A stretch of DNA of 64,000 nucleotides. Source: an uncultured Muribaculum sp. (GTDB lineage: Bacteria; Bacteroidota; Bacteroidia; Bacteroidales; Muribaculaceae). The position numbers and the translations under genes are program-made. The stretch spans positions 62,001 to 126,000 of the forward strand of contig NZ_CAJTYX010000001.1 in assembly GCF_910583865.1 (NCBI RefSeq), written 5' to 3'. Below are positions 43,885 to 52,608 of this stretch, in pieces; position 1 is the first letter of the stretch; each line of letters starts with the position of its first letter. The notes beneath the pieces are model-generated. The model did not search any database. It was given only the letters and a program-made list of their open reading frames with translations, and was not told the DNA's origin.

Positions 43885-45495
43885 ATGAAAATAACCGGAT
43901 TCATCACATTCTCAATGCTTGCAGCTATGTTGGGAACCACGACATCATTCGCACAGCAACTGCCCAACGCGGGATTCGAAGGCGAATGGGTCGACTGTCA
44001 GCCGTTTACAAGTGCGACCTCTGATCCAATAACCATCGGACAGAACCCGGAATCATGGTGTATCTCACACGTCACCGGCCTTAGCGGACTCGGAAAAAAA
44101 GAACTCGGAAGTAAATCCGAAGGATATAATTCGACAACCGCAGTAGCACTTCTAAGCAACCAAACCGGTGCTTTTGGTATCTACCGCAACGTGCCTGCCT
44201 ATGTCACCCTTGGAACGAGCTGGAACACCTCCCAAGGCATGGGCACAAATACCGACGGCGGCTCGTTTGGAGGAATAGACTTCACTTATACCCCCGATGG
44301 CCTGCAGTTCTACTATAAGCGCACTTCAACAGAACCATCAACCGTGCTCGCTTATTCATGGACAGGCACCTGTACCCAGGCTGACGTGCCCGCTGAAATC
44401 TCCTTCGGCGCGCCAAAAACGATTACCATGACCGACCGCGACCGCTGCATCATAGACTACACGCTCGAAGGATGCCAGGGTGGTGATGTGACCAAATCCG
44501 ATGATGCAGCACTCGTGTCGCTCATCAATACGGCAATTACGGAAGATGCAGCTGACTGGACCGAATTCTATCACGAATTCGAATACAAAGCCGATGCAAA
44601 GCCGTCGAAATTCAATATCGTCATAGCTTCCGGCGACTACTTCTCGCAGAACGTTGCAAAAGACAATAGCCTTATCATCGATGATGTGAAGCTCGTCTAC
44701 TATTCACGTCTGAAATCATTCTCTGTCAACGGCACTCCCGTCACACTCGAGGATGGGAAATATGATTACACCGTTGAGTCTGAAATTCCCGATGGCGCGA
44801 TGCTTGAAGCCGTGGCGCTCGGAAAGTCAGCGACAGTCAAGTCAGCTTACGATGCCGCATCAAAGAAAGTCACCGTCACCGTAAGCAATGTCGATGCCGA
44901 CCGCGACGGCAAGTCGGAACATGTCTACACATTCACATTCGGCAACGCTGCCGGCGATGAAAACAAATCTTACTCAGGATTCCTCACAATCGACATGAAC
45001 GGAACGAGCCTGACCCCGGAGCCGCAAGCCGCCACCATACAGATCATACCGACCGGAGAGAACACATGCAGCTTCCTGCTCCCGAATTTCACCCTCGAAG
45101 GATTGGGATCACTTGGTGACATCAAGATCAACACCGTCACCACCACGACCGATGCCAACGGAACCACCACGTATAACGGCGAAGAGAAAGATTTACAGCT
45201 CATGCTGATGGAAATACAGCCGATTCTGGCCGACGTCAACCTCGACGGTACAATCGACGCACAAGGCAACATCGACATGAACATCCATGTAATCTGGAAG
45301 GACGGAGAAAACGGCATCCCCATCGAGGTGAAGTTCTTCACCAAATCGACCTCGTCCATCGACAACGTGGCTGCCGACAATGAATCACCTGCCGAATACT
45401 ACACCATCGGAGGCATCCGCGTAAACAACCCCGTTGCCGGCAACATATACATCGTCCGCCGTGGCAACACCGTCACAAAAGAACTACTGAAATAA
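43885..45495 (+). CDS. Secreted protein with carbohydrate-metabolism-type and calycin-like domains
   Basis: 536 residues with a signal peptide (MKITGFITFSMLAAMLGTTT, cleaved near SFAQQ). The N-terminal half (LPNAGFEGEWVDCQPFTS ... IIDDVKLVYY, about 25-275) has the look of the PCMD putative carbohydrate domain. A short Ig-like linker (FSVNGTPVTLEDGKYDYTV) follows. Residues about 370-500 (YSGFLTIDMNG ... MNIHVIWKDG) resemble calycin-like lipid-binding barrels of Bacteroidales. The end (EYYTIGGIRVNNP ... IYIVRRGNTVTKELLK) resembles the C-terminal surface-sorting tails common in this order. Function unknown. Single gene with its own terminator. Confidence 0.78.
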   Translation: MKITGFITFSMLAAMLGTTTSFAQQLPNAGFEGEWVDCQPFTSATSDPITIGQNPESWCISHVTGLSGLGKKELGSKSEGYNSTTAVALLSNQTGAFGIYRNVPAYVTLGTSWNTSQGMGTNTDGGSFGGIDFTYTPDGLQFYYKRTSTEPSTVLAYSWTGTCTQADVPAEISFGAPKTITMTDRDRCIIDYTLEGCQGGDVTKSDDAALVSLINTAITEDAADWTEFYHEFEYKADAKPSKFNIVIASGDYFSQNVAKDNSLIIDDVKLVYYSRLKSFSVNGTPVTLEDGKYDYTVESEIPDGAMLEAVALGKSATVKSAYDAASKKVTVTVSNVDADRDGKSEHVYTFTFGNAAGDENKSYSGFLTIDMNGTSLTPEPQAATIQIIPTGENTCSFLLPNFTLEGLGSLGDIKINTVTTTTDANGTTTYNGEEKDLQLMLMEIQPILADVNLDGTIDAQGNIDMNIHVIWKDGENGIPIEVKFFTKSTSSIDNVAADNESPAEYYTIGGIRVNNPVAGNIYIVRRGNTVTKELLK

Positions 45496-45519
45496 GATAA
45501 TTTTTGAACACGTTTTTAG

Positions 45520-45561
45520 CGGGGCTGTCTCATAATATTTGACATGGGCAGCCCCGTTTTT
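45520..45561 (+). terminator. Terminator of the secreted protein gene
   Basis: 8-bp GC stem (45520-45527 with 45549-45556) followed by TTTTT. Confidence 0.7.
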
Positions 45562-45666
45562 CCACCAAAGCACCGGTTCAGACATCACCATTCTATACCT
45601 TGTTGGCCGTTCTGTCCCCCGTTTTACAACGATGCTATTCAAAAAAAGCATATTTTTATAAAAATA

Positions 45667-45698
45667 TTTGCTAAAGCCGAGTAAAGTCCCTATCTTTG
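45667..45698 (+). promoter_or_regulatory. Promoter of the tRNA-Glu/rpsT unit
   Basis: TTTG (45667-45670), 20-base spacer and TATCTTTG (45691-45698), an exact Bacteroidetes consensus, 31 bases before the tRNA. Confidence 0.65.
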
Positions 45699-45729
45699 CA
45701 CTCGCATTTACGCCCACCGGGTGTATGAT

Positions 45730-45801
45730 GGCCCATTCGTCTATCGGTTAGGACGCAAGATTTTCATTCTTGAAAGAGGAGTTCGATTCTCCTATGGGCT
45801 A
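45730..45801 (+). tRNA. tRNA-Glu (TTC), first copy
   Basis: 72 bases fold as a cloverleaf: acceptor GGCCCAT with ATGGGCT (first pair G-U), glutamate-type D-arm TCGTCTA, anticodon loop TTTTCAT with anticodon TTC, and T-arm AGGAG/CTCCT. The discriminator A is followed in the genome by CCA, unlike in the second copy. It is probably processed from a common transcript with rpsT. Confidence 0.93.
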
Positions 45802-45844
45802 CCAATCAAAACAAAACAAACATAAAGATTAAGCTTTTTAAATA

Positions 45845-46108
45845 ATGGCAAATCATAAATCATCTATTAAGCGTATCCGCCAGACCCAGTCGCGTCGTCT
45901 CCACAACCGCTACTACGCCAAGACCGCCCGTACAGCCGTTCGTCGCGTTCGTGCGATGAAGGATCAGGCCGAGGCAGAAGCAGCCTATCGCAAAGTAAGC
46001 GGCCTGCTCGACCGTCTGGCCATGAAGGGAACCATCTCTAAGAACAAGGCTTCGAACCTTAAGAGCAAACTCGCCCTTCACATCAACAAGCTGGCTGCTC
46101 AGGCATAA
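45845..46108 (+). CDS. rpsT: 30S ribosomal protein S20
   Basis: 87 residues, rich in Lys, Arg and Ala as expected (MANHKSSIKRIRQTQSRRLH; KGTISKNKASNLKSKLAL). S20 binds 16S rRNA early in 30S assembly. The gene lies between two identical tRNA-Glu genes, 43 bases after the first and 49 bases before the second, and all three probably share the promoter at 45667. Confidence 0.97.
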   Translation: MANHKSSIKRIRQTQSRRLHNRYYAKTARTAVRRVRAMKDQAEAEAAYRKVSGLLDRLAMKGTISKNKASNLKSKLALHINKLAAQA

Positions 46109-46157
46109 CAGCCACCTTAATAGAGGATACCGGCTGCGCTGACAGCCACCGTTATCC

Positions 46158-46229
46158 GGCCCATTCGTCTATCGGTTAGGACGCAAGATTTTCATTCTTG
46201 AAAGAGGAGTTCGATTCTCCTATGGGCTA
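46158..46229 (+). tRNA. tRNA-Glu (TTC), second copy
   Basis: Identical to the first copy over all 72 bases. Here the discriminator A is followed by CTC, so CCA must be added after transcription. A strong terminator begins 20 bases downstream. Confidence 0.93.
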
Positions 46230-46249
46230 CTCTCAACTTTGATTTGTAA

Positions 46250-46286
46250 ATGGCTCGGTGTCACATTCGACACCGAGCCATTTTTA
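46250..46286 (+). terminator. Terminator of the tRNA-Glu/rpsT unit
   Basis: 13-bp perfect stem (46250-46262 with 46269-46281), 6-base loop, then a T-run. Confidence 0.8.
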
Positions 46287-46354
46287 TATGCCATCATACA
46301 TCAGACCGGAAAAAATGACATGATAATGAAACACACAGCACAAGGGGCATTCAA

Positions 46355-46389
46355 GAGGTTGTTTAAAAATAAGACGAGAATACAACCTT
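46355..46389 (+). repeat. Small hairpin with the element end motif
   Basis: GAGGTTGTTTAAAAA matches the end of element A. An inverted ACAACCTT follows after 19 bases and is itself followed by TAA. It looks like another mini-palindrome of the same family, without a large core. Confidence 0.4.
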
Positions 46390-46443
46390 TAATGCGACGA
46401 AAGCGTTAGATTGACATGACGTAACCATCTAACATAACGAATT

Positions 46444-46614
46444 ATGAAAAAAGATTGCAAGCATACCCCCGACACCAAGAATCAGACACCGGGCGTACAA
46501 ACCGATTTCTACAGCGATGCCACCCAAGGCGCAGTCAAGCAGGAAGTGAAATCGCTAAACAGCCTCGGAGCACAGGAAAACCAGGCAGCCGGACCTGACA
46601 CTATCATCAAGTGA
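46444..46614 (+). CDS. Small hydrophilic protein, 56 residues, unknown
   Basis: ATG at 46444 to TGA at 46614. The product starts MKKDCKHTPDTKNQTPGVQT and ends GPDTIIK. It has no membrane segment and one Cys, and is rich in Gln, Asp and Lys. It does not resemble a family I know. Support comes from the AT-rich upstream region, the coherent start MKKD and a hairpin at 46722-46745 downstream. No consensus promoter is seen. It could be spurious. Confidence 0.45.
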   Translation: MKKDCKHTPDTKNQTPGVQTDFYSDATQGAVKQEVKSLNSLGAQENQAAGPDTIIK

Positions 46615-46721
46615 CAGGAAGGGAAGAGCAGCAACCGTCGTCATGCCCTACCCCGTCAAAACGGATAAAGACTCAACATGCTTGACGTCGTAGAATTCGA
46701 ATCTGTTTTTAAAGACTTTTT

Positions 46722-46745
46722 AGGCAGACACACCGATGTCTGCCT
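46722..46745 (+). terminator. Hairpin before the glyQS promoter
   Basis: 9-bp stem (46722-46730 with 46737-46745), 6-base loop, weak T-tail. It would end transcripts from the small ORF and overlaps the -33 box of glyQS by one base. Confidence 0.5.
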
Positions 46746-46775
46746 TTGTCATATCGGCGGAAAACGCTATCTTTG
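46745..46775 (+). promoter_or_regulatory. Promoter of glyQS
   Basis: TTTG (46745-46748), 19-base spacer, TATCTTTG (46768-46775), an exact consensus match. It lies inside the upstream part of the open frame that begins at 46678, so the true start must be the ATG at 46810. Confidence 0.7.
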
Positions 46776-46809
46776 CTCACTGAAATCATTGATAATCATA
46801 CATACAATC

Positions 46810-48354
46810 ATGGCTCAACAAGAAGATCAGTTTAAAAAGATAGTATCACATGCCAAGGAATATGGCTTCGTGTTCCCATCGAGCGAGATATACGACGGTC
46901 TGTCAGCGGTTTACGATTATGGGCAGAACGGCGTGGAGATGAAAAACAACATCAAGCGCTACTGGTGGGACGCTATGACGCTGCTCCACGAGAACATCGT
47001 AGGCATCGATTCGGCAATCTTCATGCACCCAACAATCTGGAAAGCATCCGGACATGTGGACGCATTCAACGACCCTCTGATTGACAATAAGGACTCCAAG
47101 AAGCGCTATCGTGCCGACGTGCTCATCGAGGAGCAGATAGCCAAATATGACGACAAAATCGAGAAAGAGGTAGCAAAGGCAGCCAAGCGTTTCGGCGACA
47201 GCTTCGACGCAGCACTCTTCCGTGACACAAATCCGCGAGTGCTTGAGCACAAGGCCAAACGAGACGCCCTCCATGAGCGTTTCGCCAAGGCCATGAACGA
47301 CAACGACCTCGACGGACTGCGACAGATAATCCTCGACGAAGAGATTGTCGATCCCATTTCCGGCACCAAGAACTGGACGGAGGTGCGACAGTTCAACCTC
47401 ATGTTCCGCACCGAAATGGGTTCTACTGCCGACGGCGCCATGACAGTGTACCTGCGTCCGGAGACAGCACAAGGTATCTTCGTCAACTATCTCAACGTGC
47501 AAAAGACCGGCCGCATGCGCATACCATTCGGAATAGCCCAGATAGGCAAGGCATTCCGCAACGAGATTGTGGCCCGTCAGTTCATATTCCGCATGCGCGA
47601 GTTCGAGCAGATGGAGATGCAGTTCTTCGTTCGCCCCGGACAGGAACTGGAATGGTTCAAGAGCTGGAAGGAGACACGCCTGAAATGGCACAAGGCCCTC
47701 GGTCTCGGCGACCACAAATACCGCTACCACGACCACGAGAAGCTTGCCCACTACGCCAACGCCGCCACCGACATCGAGTTTGAGATGCCATTCGGATTCA
47801 AGGAGGTAGAGGGTATCCACTCGCGCACCAATTTCGACCTCTCGCAGCACGAGAAATTCTCCGGCAAGAAGATACAATACTTCGACCCCGAGCTTAACGA
47901 GAGCTACACCCCCTACGTGATCGAGACCTCGATCGGCGTCGACCGCATGTTCCTATCCGTGCTATGCTCGAGCTATGAGGAGCAGGAACTCGAAGGTGGC
48001 GACAAGCGCGTAGTGCTCCATCTCCCGCCGGCCCTTGCTCCCGTGAAGTGCGCCGTAATGCCTCTCGTGAAAAAAGACGGACTACCCGAAAAGGCCCGCG
48101 AGATCGTCAACGACCTGAAATTCGACTTCCCCACCCACTACGAGGAGAAAGACTCTATCGGCAAGCGCTACCGCCGTCAGGATGCCATCGGCACACCGTT
48201 CTGCGTCACCGTCGACCATCAGACCCTTGAGGACAACACCGTCACCCTGCGCGAGCGCGACTCCATGGAGCAGACGCGCGTGAAGGTGGAGGATCTCCAC
48301 CGTCTAATCCACGACACCGTAAGCATCAACTCGCTGCTGCGCAAGCTCGGATAA
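46810..48354 (+). CDS. glyQS: Glycine--tRNA ligase (single-chain, homodimeric type)
   Basis: 514 residues from ATG 46810 (MAQQEDQFKKIVSHAKEYGF). Charges tRNA-Gly with glycine. Class II motifs are seen: RYWWDAMTLLHENIVGID, motif 2 GKAFRNEI followed by FIFRMREFEQMEMQFF, and motif 3 ETSIGVDRMFLSVL. The C-terminal anticodon-binding domain spans about 400-510 (PVKCAVMPLVKKDGLPEKAR). The frame is open to 46678, but the promoter lies inside that extension. lemA, an FKBP gene and dnaX follow closely on the same strand. Confidence 0.96.
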   Translation: MAQQEDQFKKIVSHAKEYGFVFPSSEIYDGLSAVYDYGQNGVEMKNNIKRYWWDAMTLLHENIVGIDSAIFMHPTIWKASGHVDAFNDPLIDNKDSKKRYRADVLIEEQIAKYDDKIEKEVAKAAKRFGDSFDAALFRDTNPRVLEHKAKRDALHERFAKAMNDNDLDGLRQIILDEEIVDPISGTKNWTEVRQFNLMFRTEMGSTADGAMTVYLRPETAQGIFVNYLNVQKTGRMRIPFGIAQIGKAFRNEIVARQFIFRMREFEQMEMQFFVRPGQELEWFKSWKETRLKWHKALGLGDHKYRYHDHEKLAHYANAATDIEFEMPFGFKEVEGIHSRTNFDLSQHEKFSGKKIQYFDPELNESYTPYVIETSIGVDRMFLSVLCSSYEEQELEGGDKRVVLHLPPALAPVKCAVMPLVKKDGLPEKAREIVNDLKFDFPTHYEEKDSIGKRYRRQDAIGTPFCVTVDHQTLEDNTVTLRERDSMEQTRVKVEDLHRLIHDTVSINSLLRKLG

Positions 48355-48413
48355 TTCCGGGCCTGCGCGCAAGCGTGCCACAATTCCAACCTCTTACATA
48401 TTTTCACACCATC

Positions 48414-49001
48414 ATGACAATCAAACGACGCATCATAACCATCGCCACAGGCATGGCGTGCATGGCAGGACTTAGCTCTTGCAACTACAACTCCCTCGTG
48501 GAGAAACAGCAGACCGTCGACCAGCAATGGGCCGAGGTAGAGAACCAGTACCAGCGCCGCAGCGACCTCATACCCAATCTTGTGGCCACCGTCAAAGGCT
48601 ACGCCGCACATGAGGAAAAGACCTTTACCGAGGTGACACAGGCACGCGCCAACGCCACGGCAATCAACATCGACGCCAACGACCTCACAGAGGAGAATCT
48701 CGCACGCTTCACCGAAGCACAGAACAAACTCACAGGCGCCCTCAAATCGCTTCTCGCTGTCAGCGAGGCATATCCCGACCTGAAGGCCAACGAGAACTTC
48801 CGCGACCTGCAAGTGCAGCTCGAAGGCACCGAAAACCGCATAACAGTGGCTCGCGGACGCTATACCGAGGCTGTGAAGGATTTCAACACTTCGATAAAGA
48901 AGTTCCCCACCACAATCTACGCCGGATGGTTCGGATTCACTCCCAAGCCCCAGTTCCGGGCAAGTGAGGGAGCACAGACCGCGCCTACGGTTGAATTCTG
49001 A
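48414..49001 (+). CDS. lemA: LemA family lipoprotein
   Basis: 195 residues from ATG 48414. The signal ends in a lipobox (MAGLSSC), then YNSLVEKQQTVDQQWAEVEN and YQRRSDLIPNLVATVKGYA, the family hallmark. Long helices and the tail TTIYAGWFGFTPKPQF follow. LemA proteins are helical-bundle envelope proteins without a proven activity. A start 13 codons earlier is open but would spoil the signal peptide. 15 bases separate it from the FKBP gene. Confidence 0.94.
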   Translation: MTIKRRIITIATGMACMAGLSSCNYNSLVEKQQTVDQQWAEVENQYQRRSDLIPNLVATVKGYAAHEEKTFTEVTQARANATAINIDANDLTEENLARFTEAQNKLTGALKSLLAVSEAYPDLKANENFRDLQVQLEGTENRITVARGRYTEAVKDFNTSIKKFPTTIYAGWFGFTPKPQFRASEGAQTAPTVEF

Positions 49002-49016
49002 AACCCGAAAAAAATA

Positions 49017-49565
49017 ATGAACAGATCCTCCATATTACTCGCCGGCATAGCGGTCGTGGCATCAGCACTGGCCTCATGCCATGGCGACGATTCCAATTGG
49101 GACACCTACCGCGAATGGCGCGAGGCAAACAACAGCTGGCTTGAAGAGCAGACAAAACGCACGGAAGAAGGCTCAACCGACCTATACTTCACACGCGTGG
49201 TGCCCCCCTACGACCAGGGCAGCTACGTGCTGATGCATTGGTTTAACGACCGCGCACAGACGGCAGGCAACCTCAAACCATACTCCACCTCCACCGTCGC
49301 AGTAAAATATATCGGCCGGTTCTATAACGGCACGGCATTTGACTCAAGCTACCTTCAGCCCGACTCGATATTCAAGACCAAAGTCAGCGCAGTCGTGCCC
49401 GGATGGCAGATCGCCTTGCAGAACATGCATGTCGGCGACTCGTGCGAGGTGGTGATACCCTACCAGTCGGCCTACGGTGCAGATGGCTATGGTAGCATGG
49501 CTCCCTACTCCAATCTCGTATTCCACATGAAGCTTAAGGATATCCCCGCCTGGGAGATACCTTGA
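49017..49565 (+). CDS. FKBP-type peptidylprolyl isomerase lipoprotein
   Basis: 182 residues. Lipoprotein signal MNRSSILLAGIAVVASALAS with lipobox cysteine in ALASC. A linker of about 70 residues leads to an FKBP domain: VAVKYIGRFYNGTAFDSSY, VVPGWQIALQNMHVGDSCEV and PYQSAYGADGYG (the family YGxxG), ending FHMKLKDI. Several aromatic active-site positions are kept (Y, F, W). It assists folding in the periplasm. The last bases overlap the open frame of dnaX, but the probable dnaX start lies 30 bases downstream. Confidence 0.9.
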   Translation: MNRSSILLAGIAVVASALASCHGDDSNWDTYREWREANNSWLEEQTKRTEEGSTDLYFTRVVPPYDQGSYVLMHWFNDRAQTAGNLKPYSTSTVAVKYIGRFYNGTAFDSSYLQPDSIFKTKVSAVVPGWQIALQNMHVGDSCEVVIPYQSAYGADGYGSMAPYSNLVFHMKLKDIPAWEIP

Positions 49566-49594
49566 TTCGCGCACTCCTCCATTCCAGCATCCTC

Positions 49595-51448
49595 ATGGAA
49601 AACTATATCGTATCGGCACGCAAATACCGCCCGTCGACATTTGCGAGCGTGGTAGGGCAGAAGGCGCTCACCGCCACTCTGCGCAACTCCATCAGCAAGA
49701 ACAGGCTGGCCCACGCCTACCTGTTCTGCGGATCGCGCGGAGTAGGCAAGACCTCTTGTGCCCGCATTTTCGCCAAGACAATCAACTGCCGCCACCGCAA
49801 CGCCGAAGGCGAGGCCTGCAACGAATGCGACTCTTGCCGTGAGTTCAACAAAGGCGCGTCGCTCAACATCGTCGAACTCGATGCCGCGTCCAACAACGGC
49901 ATCGACGACATGAAGAACATCATCGACCAGGTGCAGGTACCACCCGTCAATGCCGATTACCGCGTGTTTATCATCGATGAGGTGCACATGCTCTCCAACG
50001 CGGCCTTCAACGCATTTCTAAAGACCCTGGAGGAACCGCCATCCTACGTAGTGTTCATCCTCGCCACCACGGAGAAGCACAAGGTGCTCCCAACAATACT
50101 CTCGCGATGCCAGATCTATGATTTCAACAGGATTACCATACAGGATATGGTCGACCACCTGTCATATGTGGCATCACAGGAGGGCATAACCGCCGAACCC
50201 GCCGCTCTCAACGTAATAGCGCGCAAGGCCGACGGAGCAATGCGCGACGCCCTTTCGATATTCGACCAGGTGGCGGCTTCGTCGATGGGCAACGTGACCT
50301 ACGAGGCTACAATCGACAACCTCAACATCCTCGACTACGAATACTACAACCGCCTCATAGATGCATTCCTCACAGGAAATGTAGTGGAATCACTGCTCAT
50401 CTACAAGGAAATCCGCGACAAGGGTTTCGACTCCTTGTTTTTCATCAACGGACTCGCACAGCATCTGCGCGACCTGATGGTGGCGCGCGACCCCAGGACT
50501 GCCGGACTCATCGAGGCAAGCGATCAGGCCCGTGCATCGCTTACCGAGACTGCGGCAAAATGCCAGCCGGCATTCCTCTACAACGCAATGGCGCTATGCA
50601 ACAAGGCTGACCTCGACTACCGCACGGCATCCAACAAGCAGCTTCTGGTGGAACTCACGCTGATAAAGCTGTGCCAATCGTGCAGCCCCTCCCCGCATGA
50701 CAACGGCGCCGGTGAGGGGCAGCTACGTCCGATAAAGCCCGTGGAAAGTTCGGCGAGGCCATCGGAAAAAGCGCCGTACACACCCGCCACCCCCCCGGTG
50801 GCATCAGACCAACAAGCCGCTTACGGACAGCAACGTCCTCACGCACAACAGCCCACCGCTACTGTGGCCGACATCCCGACGACAGGCACTGCGCATCCCT
50901 CCAAGGTTCCGGCACAGGGTCCGACACATTTGTCGCCCATGGCGTCATCGCGCCCGACCGCGCCAATCCATCATGCCAAAGTACCACCGATAGGAGGCAT
51001 TCCGGGATTTTCAATCACAAATCCGAAGGCAAACAAGAAAGATGCCACGACCACCGCATCGGCACATGAGACCGTGCAGCAACGGACCGAGAAGTTCACC
51101 GATGAGGAGTTTGCCGAAGCATGGCAGGAAATCATAGACGCCCATCCCACGGAGCAGCTTCTCACCAACGCCATGCGCAACGCCCGACCACGCCGATGCG
51201 CGGAAAATGCCTTCGTGGCCACCGTAGAGAGCGAGGCCATCGAGGGGAGCATCATGTCGAATCTCGGGATGCTTCTCGGAGAACTGCGCAACAGGCTCAA
51301 GAACGACATGATCCAGCTCTCGATAGAGCTAAACAAGGGGCAGGCCACAGCCACATCGCTTACGGATGCAGAGTTCTATTCGGTGCTGCGCAAGAAATGC
51401 CCCTACCTCAACACCATGATCCAGGACATGCACATCACCCTGATGTAA
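49595..51448 (+). CDS. dnaX: DNA polymerase III subunit gamma/tau
   Basis: 617 residues from ATG 49595 (MENYIVSARKYRPSTFASVV); the TTG at 49562 is a less likely start. This is the clamp-loader motor. The Walker A motif is in CGSRGVGKTSCARIF, the zinc cysteines in NCRHRNAEGEACNECDSC, Walker B in VFIIDEVHML and the sensor in ILATTEKHKVLPTILSRC. Domain III runs to about 375. A low-complexity Pro/Ala/Thr-rich linker spans about 375-480. A tau-like C-terminal domain of about 130 residues ends at LM. I see no slippage heptamer of A residues, so a separate gamma form is not predicted. Confidence 0.96.
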   Translation: MENYIVSARKYRPSTFASVVGQKALTATLRNSISKNRLAHAYLFCGSRGVGKTSCARIFAKTINCRHRNAEGEACNECDSCREFNKGASLNIVELDAASNNGIDDMKNIIDQVQVPPVNADYRVFIIDEVHMLSNAAFNAFLKTLEEPPSYVVFILATTEKHKVLPTILSRCQIYDFNRITIQDMVDHLSYVASQEGITAEPAALNVIARKADGAMRDALSIFDQVAASSMGNVTYEATIDNLNILDYEYYNRLIDAFLTGNVVESLLIYKEIRDKGFDSLFFINGLAQHLRDLMVARDPRTAGLIEASDQARASLTETAAKCQPAFLYNAMALCNKADLDYRTASNKQLLVELTLIKLCQSCSPSPHDNGAGEGQLRPIKPVESSARPSEKAPYTPATPPVASDQQAAYGQQRPHAQQPTATVADIPTTGTAHPSKVPAQGPTHLSPMASSRPTAPIHHAKVPPIGGIPGFSITNPKANKKDATTTASAHETVQQRTEKFTDEEFAEAWQEIIDAHPTEQLLTNAMRNARPRRCAENAFVATVESEAIEGSIMSNLGMLLGELRNRLKNDMIQLSIELNKGQATATSLTDAEFYSVLRKKCPYLNTMIQDMHITLM

Positions 51449-51458
51449 ACATAATACC

Positions 51459-51493
51459 GGTCAGACGGGTCATACTGTCTGACCCGTCTGACC
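51459..51493. terminator. Bidirectional terminator between dnaX and fmt
   Basis: 14-bp perfect stem (51459-51472 with 51480-51493) with a 7-base loop between the convergent stops. No strong T-run. Confidence 0.65.
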
Positions 51494-51526
51494 GACCCAT
51501 CCTGTACACCGATAGTCCATGCGGCC

Positions 51527-52483
51527 TTATACCGTAGCGAGCCTGTAGCCGCGCAGGAATTCGTCGGCCTGCATACGTCGCTTGCCCGCAGGCTGAAGCT
51601 CAAGGATTTCAATCCAGCAGTCGGCAGTAGCCACATAAAGTGCATTGCCGTCCACTCGTACCGCCCCCGGAACAATCCCCTCGCCGACAGGTTTATCTGT
51701 GAGCCGCGTGCGGAACACCTTGACGTTTATCTCTTCGCCCCCATCCTCTCTCGGCAACAATGTCCATGCCGCAGGGTATGGCGACAGTCCGCGCACATGG
51801 TTATGAACGTCGCGTGACTGACGGTTCCAGTCGATGCGGCACGTCTCCTTGAAAATCTTCGGAGCCGGTGTAGGCTCCCCTTCAAGCGCGTCCTGGGGCA
51901 TTGCCGTAAGGTTTCCGGCAATGATACGATCCACGGTAGATATGGTAAGATCGGCGCCGAGCATCATTAGGCGGTCATGCACATCGCCCACACATTCGTC
52001 CGGTCCTATAGCAATACTTTTGCGGTCGATCACGTCACCGGTGTCTATCTCATGTTTAAGGAAGAACGTGGTGACCCCGGTTGTGTTCTCTCCGTTAATA
52101 ACGGCCCAATTGATCGGGGCGGCGCCGCGATAGCGCGGAAGCAGCGAGGCATGAAGGTTGAATGTGCCGAGACGCGGCATCGTCCACACCACCTCCGGAA
52201 GCATGCGGAAAGCTATCACCACAAACAGGTCGGCATCAAGCGAACGCAGCTCATCGACAAACTCAGGCGACTTTAGTTTCACAGGCTGCATAAGTCTCAA
52301 CCCATGTTCCATGGCATACTGCTTCACCGGCGACTGAAGCATCTTGTGGCCGCGTCCTGCCGGCTTGTCGGGCATAGTCACCACTCCTACCACATTGTAA
52401 CCGCCTTCCACAAGGCGCTTCAGGCTCTCTACGGCAAAATCAGGGGTGCCGAGAAATACTATTCTAAGATCTTTCTTCTCCAT
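51527..52483 (-). CDS. fmt: Methionyl-tRNA formyltransferase
   Basis: 318 residues from ATG 52483 (MEKKDLRIVFLGTPDFAVES); Mets at 52492 and 52513 are possible. Formylates initiator Met-tRNA with 10-formyl-tetrahydrofolate. Catalytic core NLHASLLPRYRGAAPINWAV (Asn and His) and HEIDTGDVI (Asp). The folate loop VTMPDKPAGRGHK is present. The C-terminal tRNA-binding OB-like domain spans about 205-318. It converges with dnaX and is followed, 95 bases or more upstream on the same strand, by the separate rplU-rpmA unit. Confidence 0.97.
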   Translation of the reverse strand: MEKKDLRIVFLGTPDFAVESLKRLVEGGYNVVGVVTMPDKPAGRGHKMLQSPVKQYAMEHGLRLMQPVKLKSPEFVDELRSLDADLFVVIAFRMLPEVVWTMPRLGTFNLHASLLPRYRGAAPINWAVINGENTTGVTTFFLKHEIDTGDVIDRKSIAIGPDECVGDVHDRLMMLGADLTISTVDRIIAGNLTAMPQDALEGEPTPAPKIFKETCRIDWNRQSRDVHNHVRGLSPYPAAWTLLPREDGGEEINVKVFRTRLTDKPVGEGIVPGAVRVDGNALYVATADCWIEILELQPAGKRRMQADEFLRGYRLATV

Positions 52484-52539
52484 CTTAATCATTTTTGGGA
52501 ACGCAAAGAGCATTCATCCGAATCCGTGCATATGTACTG

Positions 52540-52580
52540 AAAAGGGCGCATACCGCGTCGGAATGACGAGGAATGCGCCC
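52540..52580 (-). terminator. Terminator of rplU-rpmA
   Basis: On the minus strand, 8-bp stem (52573-52580 with 52544-52551) followed by TTTTC, 28 bases after the rpmA stop. Confidence 0.6.
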
Positions 52581-52608
52581 GAATGGGGTTTAATCAGCTG
52601 TGGAAAGC

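Noticed and set aside
46678..46809. 44-codon N-terminal extension of glyQS
   Set aside because: A hairpin and an exact promoter match lie inside it, and the family starts at the MAQQED methionine.
46903..47877. 324-codon minus-strand frame inside glyQS, and a similar plus-strand frame at 57944-58882
   Set aside because: Both lie opposite genes with complete catalytic motifs and have no family similarity.
48386..48397. AACCTCTTA before lemA as another element end
   Set aside because: Only the first seven bases of the motif match and there is no second arm, so chance is sufficient explanation.
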